Assembly (NCBI GenBank): GCA_003550275.1
Contig: QXCW01000002.1
Coordinates: 248,001 to 312,000 of the forward strand
Length of the DNA: 64,000 bases
Direction of reading: 5' to 3'
Source: Flavobacteriaceae bacterium MAR_2010_72
Lineage (GTDB): Bacteria > Bacteroidota > Bacteroidia > Flavobacteriales > Flavobacteriaceae
This document shows, in pieces, positions 17,732-25,473 of this stretch. The notes under the pieces were generated by a model, which ran no database searches, was not told the DNA's origin, and saw only the letters and a program-made list of their open reading frames with translations. Made by a program: the position numbers and the translations under genes. Positions within the stretch are counted from its first letter, which is position 1. Each line of letters opens with the position of its first letter.

Positions 17732-20023
17732 ATGAAATCGACTTTTATTGAACTCAAAATTAAAAGTTACAGTTATTCAAAATCTAGATTCAATTTCGTC
17801 CTTCTAAATAGACTGAACGGGATTAAAAATTTATTCGCGTTTTTAGCACTTTTAGTGTTATCAAACCTGGTTAACGCCCAGGAAAAGCAGCAGGATTCAA
17901 CAAAAATTGAAACGTTGGATGAAGTTCTTGTTAAAGCCGTTCGTGTTGAGGCTACATCACCAATTACACATTCAAATGTTACCAAAGACCAACTTCAAAA
18001 ACGCAATTTAGGTCAGGATATTCCTGTACTTTTAAATTATCTGCCATCGGTTGTTACTACCACCGATGCTGGTGCCGGTGTTGGTTACACAGGAATTCGT
18101 ATTCGTGGAATCAATGCGCAGTCTACTAATATTACAATTAACGGGATACCCTACAACGATGCAGAATCATTAGGGACTTTTTGGGTGAATTTGGGTGATT
18201 TTGCGTCTTCAGTGGAAAGTTTACAGTTACAGCGCGGTGTAGGAACATCAACCAATGGTTCTGGGGCATTTGGAGCAAGTATAAATATATTGACCGAAGC
18301 GGTTTCAAATGAAGCTAATGCCGAAATTTCTAATAGCTTCGGAAGCTATAATACAAGAAAACATACTGTTAAATTCAGTACAGGAAAATTGAATGATCAT
18401 TTTGAGATTGCTGGTCGATTGTCCCAAATCAAGTCTGATGGCTATATTGACAGGGCTACTTCCGATTTGAAATCTTACTTTTTGCAAGCTGCCTATGTTG
18501 ATGGTAACACCTTAATAAAAGCACTTACTTTTGGAGGGAAAGAGATTACCTACCAGTCATGGTACGGACTTGAAGATTTGGATTTGCTTGAAAACAACCG
18601 AACCTTTAACGTTGCCGGAATCTATACGGATGATGAGGGAAATACCCTTTTTTATGACAATGAAGTAGATAATTATAATCAGGATCATTACCAACTACAT
18701 TGGAACCAAAGGATGAATTCAAATTGGTCAGCTAATCTAGGATTGAACTATACTTACGGGCGAGGATATTTTGAGCAGTACAAAGAAGATGAAGACTTTG
18801 CAGATTATAATTTAGAGGAAATTACAATTGGTGGAGAAACCGTTAATACTACAGATTTGATTAGACGACGCTGGTTGGATAACGATTTTTACGTAATCAA
18901 TACGAATGTTAACTACAAAAATGAAAATTTGAATTTAACATTTGGAACTAGTTATAGCTCTTATGATGGCGATCACTTTGGTGAAATTATTTGGGCAAAA
19001 TATGCAAGTGATAGCGAAATTAGAGATCATTATTATGATAGTAATGGTAAGAAGAAAGACTTTAGCTCATTTGTTAAAGCGACCTACAGATTAAATGACA
19101 AATTTAGCTTGTATGGTGATTTACAATTGCGTTTGGTTGATTACAAAACTAACGGACTGACTTCGGACCGAATTCCATTTAATGTTAATGAACATTACAA
19201 TTTTTTCAACCCCAAAGTAGGAATTACTTATCGATTAAATGCTATTAACCATCTGTATTTTTCTTATGCAAGAGCTAATAGAGAACCAAATAGAGATGAT
19301 TTTGAAAACAATGCTACTGTAAAACCAGAACAGCTTAATGATTTTGAGCTAGGCTGGAGGCATGATACTAAAAATTTCAGGATTTACACAAATTTGTACT
19401 ACATGCATTATAATGAACAGTTGGTGCTTACCGGCAATATTGATAATGTTGGAAATCCAATTAGAACCAACAGTGGCGAAAGTTACAGATTTGGCTTAGA
19501 GGTTGAAGCTGAAATAAAGCTTTCGGATAACTTTTCAATACAACCCAATTTTACTATTAGTTCAAATAAAAATAAAGAAACCGTTGCTTCAATCGATGGA
19601 GATTTAGTGAATCTCGGTAAAACCAATATTTCATTTTCACCGCAATTTGTTGGAGCCAATACATTGATATTTCAACCTAATAAGAATTTGCAAGTGTCCT
19701 TTTTAAGTAAGTATGTTGGCGAACAATATATGGGAAATACAAATGCCGAAGCCTCAAAATTGGATAGTTATTTTGTAAACGATTTAAATGTCACGTATCA
19801 ATTGTCCTTCCTAGACAACGAAAAATCTCAACCATTTTTCAAATCAATCGTGTTTTCTGGATTGATAAATAATATGTTCAATGAGAAATATATTTCAAAT
19901 GGTTATTACTATACGTATGATGATACCTGGTCAGATCAAAATCAAGTTACAACTATAGAAGGTGCAGGATATTATCCTCAAGCAACTACAAATTTCTTGA
20001 TTGGAGTGACATTAAAATTTTAA
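17732..20023 (+). CDS. TonB-dependent outer-membrane receptor, probably thiamine uptake
   Basis: The 763-residue receptor is a 22-strand-type barrel that imports a ligand using the TonB-ExbBD system. The signal peptide is preceded by an unusually long polar stretch (hydrophobic core about residues 33-47, cleavage near VNAQ at 47-50). A TonB-box-like ETLDEVLVKAVR is near residue 60, the plug domain runs from about 75 to 190 (IRIRGINAQSTNITING), then the barrel. There is no carboxypeptidase-like N-terminal domain. A TPP riboswitch precedes it, so the ligand is most likely thiamine or a derivative. The gene is monocistronic and overlaps its convergent neighbour by 4 bases. Confidence 0.9.
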   Translation: MKSTFIELKIKSYSYSKSRFNFVLLNRLNGIKNLFAFLALLVLSNLVNAQEKQQDSTKIETLDEVLVKAVRVEATSPITHSNVTKDQLQKRNLGQDIPVLLNYLPSVVTTTDAGAGVGYTGIRIRGINAQSTNITINGIPYNDAESLGTFWVNLGDFASSVESLQLQRGVGTSTNGSGAFGASINILTEAVSNEANAEISNSFGSYNTRKHTVKFSTGKLNDHFEIAGRLSQIKSDGYIDRATSDLKSYFLQAAYVDGNTLIKALTFGGKEITYQSWYGLEDLDLLENNRTFNVAGIYTDDEGNTLFYDNEVDNYNQDHYQLHWNQRMNSNWSANLGLNYTYGRGYFEQYKEDEDFADYNLEEITIGGETVNTTDLIRRRWLDNDFYVINTNVNYKNENLNLTFGTSYSSYDGDHFGEIIWAKYASDSEIRDHYYDSNGKKKDFSSFVKATYRLNDKFSLYGDLQLRLVDYKTNGLTSDRIPFNVNEHYNFFNPKVGITYRLNAINHLYFSYARANREPNRDDFENNATVKPEQLNDFELGWRHDTKNFRIYTNLYYMHYNEQLVLTGNIDNVGNPIRTNSGESYRFGLEVEAEIKLSDNFSIQPNFTISSNKNKETVASIDGDLVNLGKTNISFSPQFVGANTLIFQPNKNLQVSFLSKYVGEQYMGNTNAEASKLDSYFVNDLNVTYQLSFLDNEKSQPFFKSIVFSGLINNMFNEKYISNGYYYTYDDTWSDQNQVTTIEGAGYYPQATTNFLIGVTLKF

Positions 20024-20445
20024 TTAGTAATACTGTATGAGTTATTTCCCAATGGCGTTACTCGGTATTCTTTAAGGGCACAAGGTAATGAGGCGCCAAC
20101 AGAACTGCCAATGAATAGGCTGTATTCGTTTTCATCGGCACAACTACATTTAGCATTTGCTCCAACAATTTGCATAACGGAGCAAGTGCTAGGTGGATGG
20201 TTGGGGTCTGAAGCATCCCAAGCACGAAGACTAGACCCTGCGTTTATTACTATTATACCGCCATTACCCTGATTGGCGATGTAAACCGAACTTCCAGTAA
20301 ATTGCAATTGGCTATACTGCGGAAGATTTAAGTTAACCGTTGCATTTACACCTAAATTGAGCAAATAATTACAGTTATTTATAGTGTCATTATTGCTGCA
20401 AGCAACTAATACTAAAAGAGATAAGAGGGCGAGTACCTGCTTCAT
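20020..20445 (-). CDS. Lipoprotein with a degenerate Rieske-like domain
   Basis: The 141-residue protein starts at the ATG at 20445; the TTG further upstream would put residues before a good signal peptide. The lipobox is LVAC (about residues 13-16). The mature part follows the layout of small flavobacterial Rieske-like proteins: IANQGNGGIIVINAG, DPNHPPSTC, CSCADENEYSLFIG and LKEYRVTPLGNNSYSI. The CxH and CxxH cluster ligands of true Rieske proteins are not intact (DPNH and CSCADENE), so it probably binds no 2Fe-2S cluster. It is likely anchored in an outer or inner membrane. Confidence 0.55.
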   Translation of the reverse strand: MKQVLALLSLLVLVACSNNDTINNCNYLLNLGVNATVNLNLPQYSQLQFTGSSVYIANQGNGGIIVINAGSSLRAWDASDPNHPPSTCSVMQIVGANAKCSCADENEYSLFIGSSVGASLPCALKEYRVTPLGNNSYSITN

Positions 20446-20504
20446 AAAGTTTAAAATATTAAGGGTCAATTTACAACAAATTATAGGTTGAACTAAAATT
20501 TTTG

Positions 20505-20512
20505 TATATTTG
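20505..20512 (+). promoter_or_regulatory. Promoter box upstream of the greA leader
   Basis: TATATTTG is an exact TAnnTTTG match, with a TTG at 20488-20490. Transcription should begin at about 20518, right at the base of the first leader hairpin. Confidence 0.55.
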
Positions 20513-20518
20513 GTTTAT

Positions 20519-20546
20519 AAATCTCGTGTGAGCGGGATTTTTTTTA
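20519..20546 (+). terminator. Terminator-like hairpin in the greA leader
   Basis: AAATCTCGT (20519-20527) pairs fully, counting two G-U pairs, with GCGGGATTT (20532-20540) over a 4-base loop. A run of T follows to 20545. It lies between a promoter and greA, so it should attenuate greA or release a very short RNA. Confidence 0.65.
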
Positions 20547-20589
20547 TGCTGAAAGCTCCTAGCTTAATTTGCAAAGTGAATTTCAGCAT
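20546..20589 (+). ncRNA. Second hairpin of the greA leader
   Basis: ATGCTGAAA (20546-20554) pairs perfectly with TTTCAGCAT (20581-20589), enclosing a smaller GCT/AGC hairpin. It sits between the terminator-like hairpin and the greA start at 20618. Confidence 0.5.
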
Positions 20590-20617
20590 TTCTATTATGA
20601 AGTAAAACGATGAAGTC

Positions 20618-21091
20618 ATGAGTAAAGTATCTTATTACACTGCCGAAGGATTAAAAAAATTAAGAGAAGAATTAAATCATCTAAAAGATGTTGAGCGTCC
20701 AAATGCTTCAAGAGCAATTGCAGAAGCAAGAGATAAAGGTGATTTAAGTGAGAACGCTGAATATGATGCGGCCAAAGAAGCTCAAGGAATGTTAGAAATG
20801 AAAATTGCAAAACTTGAAGAAGCCTTGGCTGGTGCACGATTAATTGATGAATCCCAACTAGATAGTTCTAAAGCATTGGTGCTTTCTAAAGTTAAAATTA
20901 GAAACCAAACCAATGGCATGGAAATGACCTATACTTTGGTTGCAGATGGTGAAGCCGATTTGGCTTCAGGTAAAATCTCCGTAAACTCACCTATTGGTAA
21001 AGGACTTTTGGGTAAGTCTGTTGGAGATGTTGCCGAAGTACAAGTGCCTAATGGAATCATGAAATTTGACGTTTTGGAAATTTCAAGATAA
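20618..21091 (+). CDS. greA: Transcription elongation factor GreA
   Basis: The 157-residue factor stimulates the transcript-cleavage activity of stalled RNA polymerase. It has the N-terminal coiled-coil hairpin (residues ~1-75, with acidic tip residues in RDKGDLSENAEYDAA). The C-terminal FKBP-like domain (about 80-157, IGKGLLGKSVGDVAEVQVP) follows. Length is normal. Its leader contains a promoter, a terminator-like hairpin and a second stem-loop, which suggests regulation at the RNA level. A terminator follows at 21136. Confidence 0.96.
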   Translation: MSKVSYYTAEGLKKLREELNHLKDVERPNASRAIAEARDKGDLSENAEYDAAKEAQGMLEMKIAKLEEALAGARLIDESQLDSSKALVLSKVKIRNQTNGMEMTYTLVADGEADLASGKISVNSPIGKGLLGKSVGDVAEVQVPNGIMKFDVLEISR

Positions 21092-21135
21092 TTCTTTGAG
21101 AAGAGTTTAACTCAATACAGTATTTAACCAATAAG

Positions 21136-21172
21136 ATTCCTGTTCAAATAAAACCGAACAGGAATTTTCTTT
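21136..21172 (+). terminator. Terminator of greA
   Basis: ATTCCTGTTC (21136-21145) pairs perfectly with GAACAGGAAT (21156-21165), followed by a T-rich tract. Confidence 0.85.
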
Positions 21173-21236
21173 TTATATTTAGAGAATGATTCTAACTTAA
21201 AGAATTGAAATAGTTTAACGCACTAAAATTTAAATA

Positions 21237-21629
21237 ATGTCATCTATTTTTACTAAAATCGTAAACGGCGAAATTCCATGTTATAAAATTGCGGAAACCA
21301 AAGATTTTTTGGCGTTTTTAGACGTTAACCCCAATGCAAAAGGTCACACATTATGCATTCCAAAGATTGAAGTTGATAAACTTTTAGATCTAGATGAGGT
21401 GACGTATACTGGGCTTATGGAGTTTTCAAGAAATGTTGCCATTGCCCTTGAAAAAGCAGTGCCATGTAAACGCGTAGGTGTTTCGGTTATTGGTCTAGAA
21501 GTACCTCATGTACATGTGCATTTGATTCCTTTAAATTCTATGGAAGATGCTCGATTTATTTCAAAAGTGAAATTGGATAAAGACGAGTTCGAAGCGATTG
21601 CAGCACGAATTAGCGACTTTATGGAATAA
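21237..21629 (+). CDS. HIT family protein
   Basis: The 130-residue histidine-triad protein hydrolyses nucleoside phosphoramidates or dinucleotides in the cytoplasm. The triad HVHVHLIPL is near residues 92-100 (PHVHVHLIP). The N-terminus SIFTKIVNGEIPCYKIAET is typical of the HINT/Hit branch, and the length is normal. Substrate is not fixed by sequence. It follows greA at 145 bases with a terminator between, so it is probably a separate unit. Confidence 0.93.
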   Translation: MSSIFTKIVNGEIPCYKIAETKDFLAFLDVNPNAKGHTLCIPKIEVDKLLDLDEVTYTGLMEFSRNVAIALEKAVPCKRVGVSVIGLEVPHVHVHLIPLNSMEDARFISKVKLDKDEFEAIAARISDFME

Positions 21630-21671
21630 CGAGTTAGATGATTCCAGTTATAAATAGAATACTTCCAATAC

Positions 21672-21980
21672 CTATAACAACAAAGAGGCAAATAAGAAGC
21701 CAAGCCATTTTTTTAATTTAATGGATTTAGGTTTTGGGCTTCTCGCTCGTATATGATAATCTACAACTTGTTCTATGTCATCGGTCCAACGTACTGGAAA
21801 AATTGAGGTATTGCATTTAGAGCAACTAAGTGAATGTTCAGTATAGGACGTGACGGCTTTATATAGCTTAGCTTCAATAAATTTCTGTTTGAAAGTTAAA
21901 TGTAATCCTTCTCTAGAATAGCATTCAGGGCAGTGATTATTTAAATACACTTCCTTTAATGTGAAAAATTGATCTTCCAT
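21672..21980 (-). CDS. Zinc-ribbon-like membrane protein, possibly frameshifted at its C-terminus
   Basis: The 102-residue product has two CxxC pairs (CPEC at about 17-20, CSKC at about 53-56) that could bind one zinc, and a basic KPKSIKLKK stretch. It ends in the start of a hydrophobic helix (WLGFLFASLLL) cut short by TAG at 21672. One extra base in the short T-run at the TCTTTG would continue the frame with VVIGIGSILFITGII and stop at 21634, giving a complete membrane helix. It follows the histidine kinase gene by 11 bases on the same strand. Function is unknown. Confidence 0.55.
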   Translation of the reverse strand: MEDQFFTLKEVYLNNHCPECYSREGLHLTFKQKFIEAKLYKAVTSYTEHSLSCSKCNTSIFPVRWTDDIEQVVDYHIRARSPKPKSIKLKKWLGFLFASLLL

Positions 21981-21991
21981 AATATAAGGTC

Positions 21992-23143
21992 TTAAATTAA
22001 TTTTAAAGCGACTTGCATTGTGGTGCCTTTTCCAATTTCTGATTGAAGTACTTTTATTTTTCCATTATGGTAATCTTCAATAATACGTTTAGCTAGTGAC
22101 AGGCCTAAACCCCAACCTCTTCTTTTACTGGTATAACCTGGTTCAAAAATTTTTAAGAACAATGGTTTGGCAATTCCTTTTCCTGAATCGGTAATGTTAA
22201 TTTTCACCCATTTGTCATCCTGTTCAATTGCAATTTGTAAGTTTCCTTTACCCTTCATGGCATCAATGCCATTTTTTACCAAGTTCTCTATGGTCCAACT
22301 ATACAACTGTTTATTAAGCATTACATATAGATTTAGGTTAGGAGCATTGATTTCAAAATCAATTAAATTGGAAGAACGATCCTTCAAATAGTTAAACGAT
22401 TCAAAGGTTTCTTCAACAATATCAACTTTTTCTAATTTAGGTACAGAACCAATTTTGCTGAATCGTTCGGTTATGGTTTGAAGTCTCAACACATCTTTTT
22501 CAATTTCACGCAGATATTCTGGATTTATATTTTCTGATCTTAAGATTTCAGTCCAGCCCACTAGCGACGATAATGGTGTGCCAATTTGATGAGCTGTTTC
22601 CTTGGCCATGCCTGTCCAGAGTTTGTTTTGGGTGGCAATTTTTGAGCTTCGATAGAAGAAAAATACAACTGCACCAAATAGAAATATAATGAGCAACAAG
22701 GCTAGTGGATAGTATTTGAGTTTATTTAAAAGTGGGGAATTTCCGTAGTACAAGGTCGAAAAAAGCTTGTCCTGATATTTGATTTCAATAGGTTGATTCT
22801 CATTCCTAAATTTTTCAATTAGCTTATTAATATAAACTGAATCTTTTGCTTTCTCTTCATCAACATTTTTAACATCTATACTGCCGTCTGCATTTACTTT
22901 GATCATTGGGGTAGTGACATTACTTTGAATAATTTCCAGTGGCAGTTCGCCAATATCACCGCTTAAGTTTGAAGTTTTGGTGATTTCCTTTTGTGCAAAG
23001 GACCAATTTTGCATTTTTGTGCGCTCTTCAGCCTTAAAATTTTGAAAGAAAATATAGGTATTCCATAAAATAAGTGAAATAATAATAAACGATGCAATAA
23101 TAATAATCCACCGTATCATATTCCGGTTCATGGCTAATGTCAT
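21992..23143 (-). CDS. Membrane sensor histidine kinase (orphan)
   Basis: The 383-residue kinase has two membrane segments (about 10-30 and 145-163) flanking a ~115-residue periplasmic sensor region. The phospho-acceptor is His185 in KETAHQIGTPLSSL. The ATPase domain has an N box (ENLVKNGIDAM), G1 (DSGKGI) and G2 (GWGLGLSL). No HAMP domain is evident. No response regulator gene is adjacent; the only co-oriented neighbour is the CxxC membrane protein 11 bases downstream. The partner regulator must be elsewhere. Confidence 0.92.
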   Translation of the reverse strand: MTLAMNRNMIRWIIIIASFIIISLILWNTYIFFQNFKAEERTKMQNWSFAQKEITKTSNLSGDIGELPLEIIQSNVTTPMIKVNADGSIDVKNVDEEKAKDSVYINKLIEKFRNENQPIEIKYQDKLFSTLYYGNSPLLNKLKYYPLALLLIIFLFGAVVFFFYRSSKIATQNKLWTGMAKETAHQIGTPLSSLVGWTEILRSENINPEYLREIEKDVLRLQTITERFSKIGSVPKLEKVDIVEETFESFNYLKDRSSNLIDFEINAPNLNLYVMLNKQLYSWTIENLVKNGIDAMKGKGNLQIAIEQDDKWVKINITDSGKGIAKPLFLKIFEPGYTSKRRGWGLGLSLAKRIIEDYHNGKIKVLQSEIGKGTTMQVALKLI

Positions 23144-23237
23144 TGGTTTAATTTTTCAATTTTAAATATAATGTAATTCTGTTAATAATATTGTATGGCA
23201 TTATATCAAATCGTTTTTATAACAAAACGAATATAGT

Positions 23238-23245
23238 TACATTTG
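23238..23245 (+). promoter_or_regulatory. Promoter box of the flavin reductase gene
   Basis: TACATTTG is an exact TAnnTTTG match and lies about 50 bases before the ATG at 23295. Confidence 0.5.
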
Positions 23246-23294
23246 TAGCTTAACACATGACACTTAAGGGTGTTGTGAAAATTGCACATTGAAG

Positions 23295-24164
23295 ATGATT
23301 TCGTTGAATCCAACCGACCTTTCAACTGGGAAATTACATAGCTATTTATTGAGTGCCGTAGCTCCACGACCTATAGCACTGGCTAGTACCATTGACAAGG
23401 ACGGACGCCCGAATTTATCACCCTTCAGCTTTTTTAATGTGTTTAGTGCTAATCCGCCAATATTGATTTTTTCACCTGCCAGACGGGTCAGAAATAATAC
23501 GGTTAAGCACACGCTAATAAATGTGAAGGATGTCAAAGAAGTTGTGATTAATGTAGTAAGTTATGATATGGTACAGCAGGTCTCATTGAGCAGCACAGAA
23601 TATGCTGAAGGTATCAATGAGTTTAATAAATCTGGATTGACCATGTTAAAATCTGAATTGGTTAAACCTTTTAGGGTTGCAGAATCTCCAGTGCAATTTG
23701 AATGTAAAGTGAATGAGGTGATTGTATTGGGAACTGAAGGTGGAGCTGGTAATTTGGTGATTTGCGAAGTCGTTAAGTTACACATTTCTAAAGATGTTCT
23801 GGATGATGAAGACCATATTGTTCAGGAAAAGTTGGATTTAGTAGCGAGGGCAGGAGGTAATTATTACAATAGGGCGAAGAAAGGTTTTTTTGAAGTGCCA
23901 AAACCAAATCAAAAAATTGGTATTGGGGTCGATAAAATGCCACAGGAGGTTAAAAATAGCATGGTGTTGACAGGTAATGATTTAGGGATGCTTGGTAATA
24001 TTGAAGCTCTGCCGTCCAAAGAAGCTATTACCGATTTTATAAATAACGTGAGTGAACGCTATCCAAATATTGCAACTATGTCACCACGTCAAAAACATAA
24101 AATCGCCAGAAATTATTTAAGTTATGGAGATATTGATAATGCCTGGAAATTGTTATTATCATAG
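23295..24164 (+). CDS. Flavin reductase-like domain protein (DIM6/NTAB family)
   Basis: The 289-residue protein has an FMN-binding split-barrel domain (about residues 10-190): YLLSAVAPRPIALASTID and NLSPFSFFNVFSANPPIL are the family's flavin-contact segments. The C-terminal ~90 residues are a helical extension found in Bacteroidota members. The ATG at 23295 is the likely start; a TTG two codons upstream also fits the frame. Such proteins reduce flavin for a partner oxygenase or act as FMN-binding oxidoreductases. No partner is adjacent. Confidence 0.87.
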   Translation: MISLNPTDLSTGKLHSYLLSAVAPRPIALASTIDKDGRPNLSPFSFFNVFSANPPILIFSPARRVRNNTVKHTLINVKDVKEVVINVVSYDMVQQVSLSSTEYAEGINEFNKSGLTMLKSELVKPFRVAESPVQFECKVNEVIVLGTEGGAGNLVICEVVKLHISKDVLDDEDHIVQEKLDLVARAGGNYYNRAKKGFFEVPKPNQKIGIGVDKMPQEVKNSMVLTGNDLGMLGNIEALPSKEAITDFINNVSERYPNIATMSPRQKHKIARNYLSYGDIDNAWKLLLS

Positions 24165-24222
24165 CTAAACATAAACTCGCTAAAGAGTACAATACCAATA
24201 AAGAATAATAAGTAAAGTAAAT

Positions 24223-24597
24223 ATGGAAGTACAAGGAAAAATTAAAATGATTGGAGACACCCAAACCTTTGGGAGTAACGGATTTAGAAAAAGAGAATTA
24301 GTTGTCACAACAGAAGAGCAGTATCCTCAACATATTTTAGTGGAATTTGTTCAAGATAAAACGGATTTGTTAGATTCTTATCAAGTTGGCCAATCCGTAA
24401 AAGTAAGTATTAATTTAAGAGGTAGAGAATGGGTTAACCCACAAGGAGAGACCAAATATTTTAATTCTATACAAGGCTGGAGAATTGAAAATTTACAAGC
24501 GAGCACATCTAGTGATATGCCTCCGATGCCACCGGCAGATGCTTTTGAACCTGCTGGAGATTTAAATGAAGACGATCACGACGATTTACCGTTTTAG
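24223..24597 (+). CDS. DUF3127 protein with an SSB-like acidic tip
   Basis: The 124-residue protein matches DUF3127 (VQGKIKMIGDTQTFG, FRKRELVVTTEEQYPQHILVEF, VKVSINLRGREW), a family I take to have an OB-like fold. After a Pro/Met-rich linker (MPPMPPADAF) it ends in an acidic tail, DHDDLPF. That is the form of the C-terminal tip of single-strand DNA-binding protein (DDDLPF/DDDIPF), which docks SSB partner proteins. It is thus a candidate single-stranded nucleic-acid binder or partner of the SSB interactome. The gene is probably monocistronic and has a hairpin behind it. Confidence 0.8.
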   Translation: MEVQGKIKMIGDTQTFGSNGFRKRELVVTTEEQYPQHILVEFVQDKTDLLDSYQVGQSVKVSINLRGREWVNPQGETKYFNSIQGWRIENLQASTSSDMPPMPPADAFEPAGDLNEDDHDDLPF

Positions 24598-24646
24598 ATT
24601 TTTAGTTTTATAAGAACCACTTAACAGCTAATAACCGAAAAATGAA

Positions 24647-24682
24647 AAAGCTTAATCCCAATACTTTTAGGGATTAAGCTTT
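24647..24682 (+). terminator. Hairpin downstream of the DUF3127 gene
   Basis: AAAGCTTAATCCC (24647-24659) pairs perfectly with GGGATTAAGCTTT (24670-24682). The U-run after it is very short, so it may be a weak terminator or an RNA 3'-end stabiliser. Confidence 0.6.
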
Positions 24683-24837
24683 AAACGGTGTTTTAGGTTT
24701 GGCCTTTTAAACTTATTCAAAAAATTCTTAACAAAACTTAACCTTTTAAAGGCCAGTTCAAAACTGGTTAAAAACCATTGGTTTTCAAAGTTTAAGGATT
24801 TTTTTTGCGTCATTTTAGTACCGAAAACGTTATCGGA

Positions 24838-25464
24838 GTGGTAAAATTACTTAATCATAAGGTTGAATTCCCTTCAGTTTCTCATGCTTCAAGCGATGGT
24901 TTGTTAGCAGTTGGGGGTGATTTATCCACCGAACGATTGTTGTTGGCATATAAAAGTGGAATTTTTCCTTGGTTTTCTGATGATGAGCCCATTTTATGGT
25001 GGTCACCAGATCCTCGATTTGTGCTCTTCCCTGACCAATTAAAGATTTCAAAAAGTATGAAACAAGTTCTTAATAACAAGGACTTTGTGGTTACAGTAAA
25101 TAAAGATTTTGAAACGGTAATTAAAGAATGCTCAATTGCCAAAAGAGAAGGGCAATCAGGAACTTGGATTACCAAAAACATGATAGATGCCTATATACAA
25201 TTACATCATTTAGGTTTTGCAACCTCTGTAGAAATATGGCAGAAAGACGAATTGGTTGGAGGATTTTATGGCGTAGATTTAGGTAACAATGTGTTTTGTG
25301 GAGAAAGTATGTTTACCAATGTTAGTAATGCGAGCAAAGTAGGGCTTATCAGTTTTGTTCAAAACACCAATTACAAGTTAATTGATTGTCAAGTTTATAC
25401 CCATCACCTTCAAAGTTTAGGTGCGGTTGAAATCCCGAGAAAAGAGTTTTTAACTTACCTCTAA
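24838..25464 (+). CDS. aat: Leucyl/phenylalanyl-tRNA-protein transferase
   Basis: The ~208-residue enzyme adds Leu or Phe from charged tRNA to proteins with N-terminal Arg or Lys, marking them for ClpAP degradation. Signatures are [40 protein letters not shown] and [19 protein letters not shown]. There is no ATG ahead of the conserved region. I favour the GTG at 24838, which gives the family's usual ~11 residues before the first Phe-Pro. A TTG at 24805 is also in frame and follows AAGGA. No operon partner is seen. Confidence 0.93.
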   Translation: MVKLLNHKVEFPSVSHASSDGLLAVGGDLSTERLLLAYKSGIFPWFSDDEPILWWSPDPRFVLFPDQLKISKSMKQVLNNKDFVVTVNKDFETVIKECSIAKREGQSGTWITKNMIDAYIQLHHLGFATSVEIWQKDELVGGFYGVDLGNNVFCGESMFTNVSNASKVGLISFVQNTNYKLIDCQVYTHHLQSLGAVEIPRKEFLTYL

Positions 25465-25473
25465 AACCTAATT

